Source of the DNA: G963676205 sp964342525
GTDB lineage: Bacteria; Campylobacterota; Campylobacteria; Campylobacterales; Arcobacteraceae
Assembly (NCBI GenBank): GCA_964342525.1
Contig: CAYFGQ010000127.1
Span: 1-5,192 of the forward strand
Direction of reading: 5' to 3'
Length of the DNA stretch: 5,192 nt
The notes beneath the pieces were generated by a model. The model saw only the letters and a program-made list of their open reading frames with translations, was not told where the DNA came from and searched no databases. Positions 4,462 through 5,192 of this stretch are shown here, in pieces. Each line of letters opens with the position of its first letter. Within the stretch, counting starts at the first letter, position 1. The position numbers were made by a program, and so were the translations under genes.

Positions 4462-4486
4462 ATGTTTGATAATACTCATCAAACAT
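4462..4486. promoter_or_regulatory. Hairpin in the leader of the RNase T2-phosphatase gene
   Basis: ATGTTTGAT (4462-4470) and ATCAAACAT (4478-4486) form a 9-bp stem with a 7-nt loop, ending 24 bp before the GTG start. Relative to the predicted -10 it falls within the untranslated leader of the minus-strand transcript, where it could affect stability or initiation, or act as a protein-binding dyad. On the plus strand it is followed by TATTTTTTCG, so it could equally act as a plus-strand terminator, though no plus-strand gene precedes it. Confidence 0.4.
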
Positions 4487-4501
4487 TATTTTTTCGTTGG
4501 A

Positions 4502-4507
4502 ATTATA
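4502..4507 (-). promoter_or_regulatory. Candidate -10 TATAAT for the RNase T2-phosphatase gene
   Basis: A perfect TATAAT on the minus strand lies 64 bp upstream of the GTG start, preceded by a T-run (TTTTTTTACA) of the kind common upstream of Campylobacterota -10 boxes. No recognisable -35 is seen. It predicts a leader of roughly 55 nt that includes the hairpin at 4462-4486. Confidence 0.4.
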
Positions 4508-4707
4508 TGTAAAAAAAGTTTTTTAATGGTCTCTATTTTCTCAGAGTTATTTGAATATATCTAGTAGTTTTTTAACATGGATATTTTTGTTTCTATTATT
4601 ATTTTATTATTTACTATATTTTTGTAGTTTGTAGATATATTGTTAGAAAAATAAGGAAGAAAAAGATTTTTTATATGGGATTAATTTATAGAATTTAATT
4701 TAGAAAG
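4508..4707. other. AT-rich intergenic stretch without a gene
   Basis: Between the predicted T2 promoter and the terminator at 4708-4737 I see only very AT-rich DNA with scattered T-runs and no reading frame with a credible ribosome site. No repeat shared with the rest of the window was noticed. The full gap between the two minus-strand genes is about 300 bp, so the downstream gene probably relies on its own promoter rather than readthrough. Confidence 0.5.
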
Positions 4708-4737
4708 AAAATAAAAGGGAGAAAACCCTTTTATTTT
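4708..4737 (-). terminator. Rho-independent terminator of the thiol oxidoreductase gene
   Basis: AAAATAAAAGGG (4708-4719) and CCCTTTTATTTT (4726-4737) are a perfect 12-bp dyad around a 6-nt loop, starting two bases past the stop codon. On the minus strand the stem runs CCC then UUUUAUUUU followed by CUUUCU, a proper U-rich tail. The layout is that of a classical intrinsic terminator, and in the plus direction the A and T tracts make it potentially bidirectional. Confidence 0.8.
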
Positions 4738-4739
4738 GA

Positions 4740-5192
4740 TTATTTTACTTGTACTCCATATGCAGCCAACATCTCAACCCAAGAGATTTTGTTACCATTT
4801 GCATCGATTAATGATGGCGTACCTCTTACTCCAAGATTTGTTCCCACAGCCATTTGTTCATCTAGGCTTTTTTCTAGTTTAGCAAGCTTTTCTTTTGATA
4901 TTTTTCTATTTTTAAATGCTGGTGTATCTTTTGTAGTATTTAAAAAAGCTTCTACTTTATCATTATATGATTTTTGAGCCATTACATATAAAGAGATATC
5001 TTTTGCATTTGCATGGAACGATAATGGGAAGAAAAATATTCTTATCTTTACTTTATCTTCAACTTGTGTAAAATATGATTCAAACTTTTTACAGTATGGA
5101 CACTCAGGATCTGTAAATAAGAAATACTCATCTTTACCTTTTCCAAAAGTGAAAGCTTCTTTTCCTCTTATTGCACTTAGATCAACTGGTAC
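4740..5192 (-). CDS. Thioredoxin-fold thiol:disulfide oxidoreductase (DsbC/DsbA-like), C-terminal part
   Basis: The frame is open from the right edge to TAA at 4740-4742, giving 150 residues with the N-terminus outside the window. The ATG at 4980-4982 lies mid-domain and is not the start. Residues 23-34 read Y-F-L-F-T-D-P-E-C-P-Y-C, a thioredoxin-fold active site with C-x-x-C (CPYC), followed by K-K-F. Then come F-F-F-P-L-S-F-H-A-N-A-K, a helical insert, and G-V-R-G-T-P126-S-L-I-D-A-N-G, which supplies the cis-proline loop. The F-T-D-P-x-C-P-Y-C block and the F-P-L-x-x-H-x-x-A segment point to the DsbC/DsbG-like or Thioredoxin_2 group acting on periplasmic proteins; a signal peptide would lie outside the window. 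It would make or reshuffle disulfides. The cysteine-containing exported RNase T2-phosphatase is the next gene downstream, a plausible client by inference only. Confidence 0.88.
   Translation of the reverse strand, partial: VPVDLSAIRGKEAFTFGKGKDEYFLFTDPECPYCKKFESYFTQVEDKVKIRIFFFPLSFHANAKDISLYVMAQKSYNDKVEAFLNTTKDTPAFKNRKISKEKLAKLEKSLDEQMAVGTNLGVRGTPSLIDANGNKISWVEMLAAYGVQVK

Noticed and set aside
4789..4977. 62-codon plus-strand reading frame
   Set aside because: It is antisense to the well-supported thioredoxin-fold gene and has no ribosome site or recognisable motif.
4740..4982. Separate 80-residue protein starting at the ATG at 4980-4982
   Set aside because: The same frame continues upstream without a stop to the window edge and contains the CPYC active site, so this ATG is internal.

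Overview
This is a 5.2-kb AT-rich window with T-rich spacers, short leaders carrying AAGGA/AGGAG ribosome sites, and codon use strongly biased to A/T. It suggests a low-GC Campylobacterota-type bacterium (Arcobacter/Sulfurimonas-like). That placement is an inference from composition and gene style; no rRNA or other marker is present.

Layout. Positions 1-697 hold no convincing complete gene. This stretch carries a cluster of inverted repeats: a 118-nt nested hairpin at 208-325, a 12-bp palindrome at 335-346, and hairpins at 360-386 and 393-411. One unexplained reading frame runs off the left edge on the minus strand. A 27-bp perfect palindrome (561-587) and a 54-bp leader segment (619-672) then precede an ORF6N-domain DNA-binding protein with a phospholipase D-like C-terminus (698-1621, +). 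A DUF2237 protein follows from its own promoter (1722-2084, +).

Facing it on the minus strand is a hicAB toxin-antitoxin pair: hicB at 2122-2469, and hicA at 2470-2718, which has no normal start codon. A 25-codon frame with a good ribosome site (2711-2788) runs into the start of hicA one base out of register. Upstream of hicA, 2844-2945 is a scar of a second ORF6N locus: its 54-bp leader is 48/54 identical to 619-672 and is joined almost directly to a decayed copy of the gene's 3' end.

The right third, all on the minus strand, has a 470-residue exported protein that joins an RNase T2 domain to an AphA-like class B acid phosphatase (3025-4437). Beyond it is the C-terminal 150 residues of a CPYC thioredoxin-fold disulfide oxidoreductase (4740-5192, cut by the window edge). 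Each has a perfect inverted repeat just past its stop codon.

How the parts work together. The left and centre look like an accessory island: toxin-antitoxin, phage-type ORF6N regulator, a deleted duplicate and palindromes. The most interesting regulatory signal is that the palindrome upstream of the ORF6N gene reappears inside the gene, where it encodes the peptide L-R-S-Q-F-V-T. The most interesting enzyme is the RNase T2-phosphatase fusion. It would cut periplasmic RNA and dephosphorylate the resulting nucleotides in one polypeptide, and the neighbouring thiol oxidoreductase could help fold such a cysteine-containing secreted protein.
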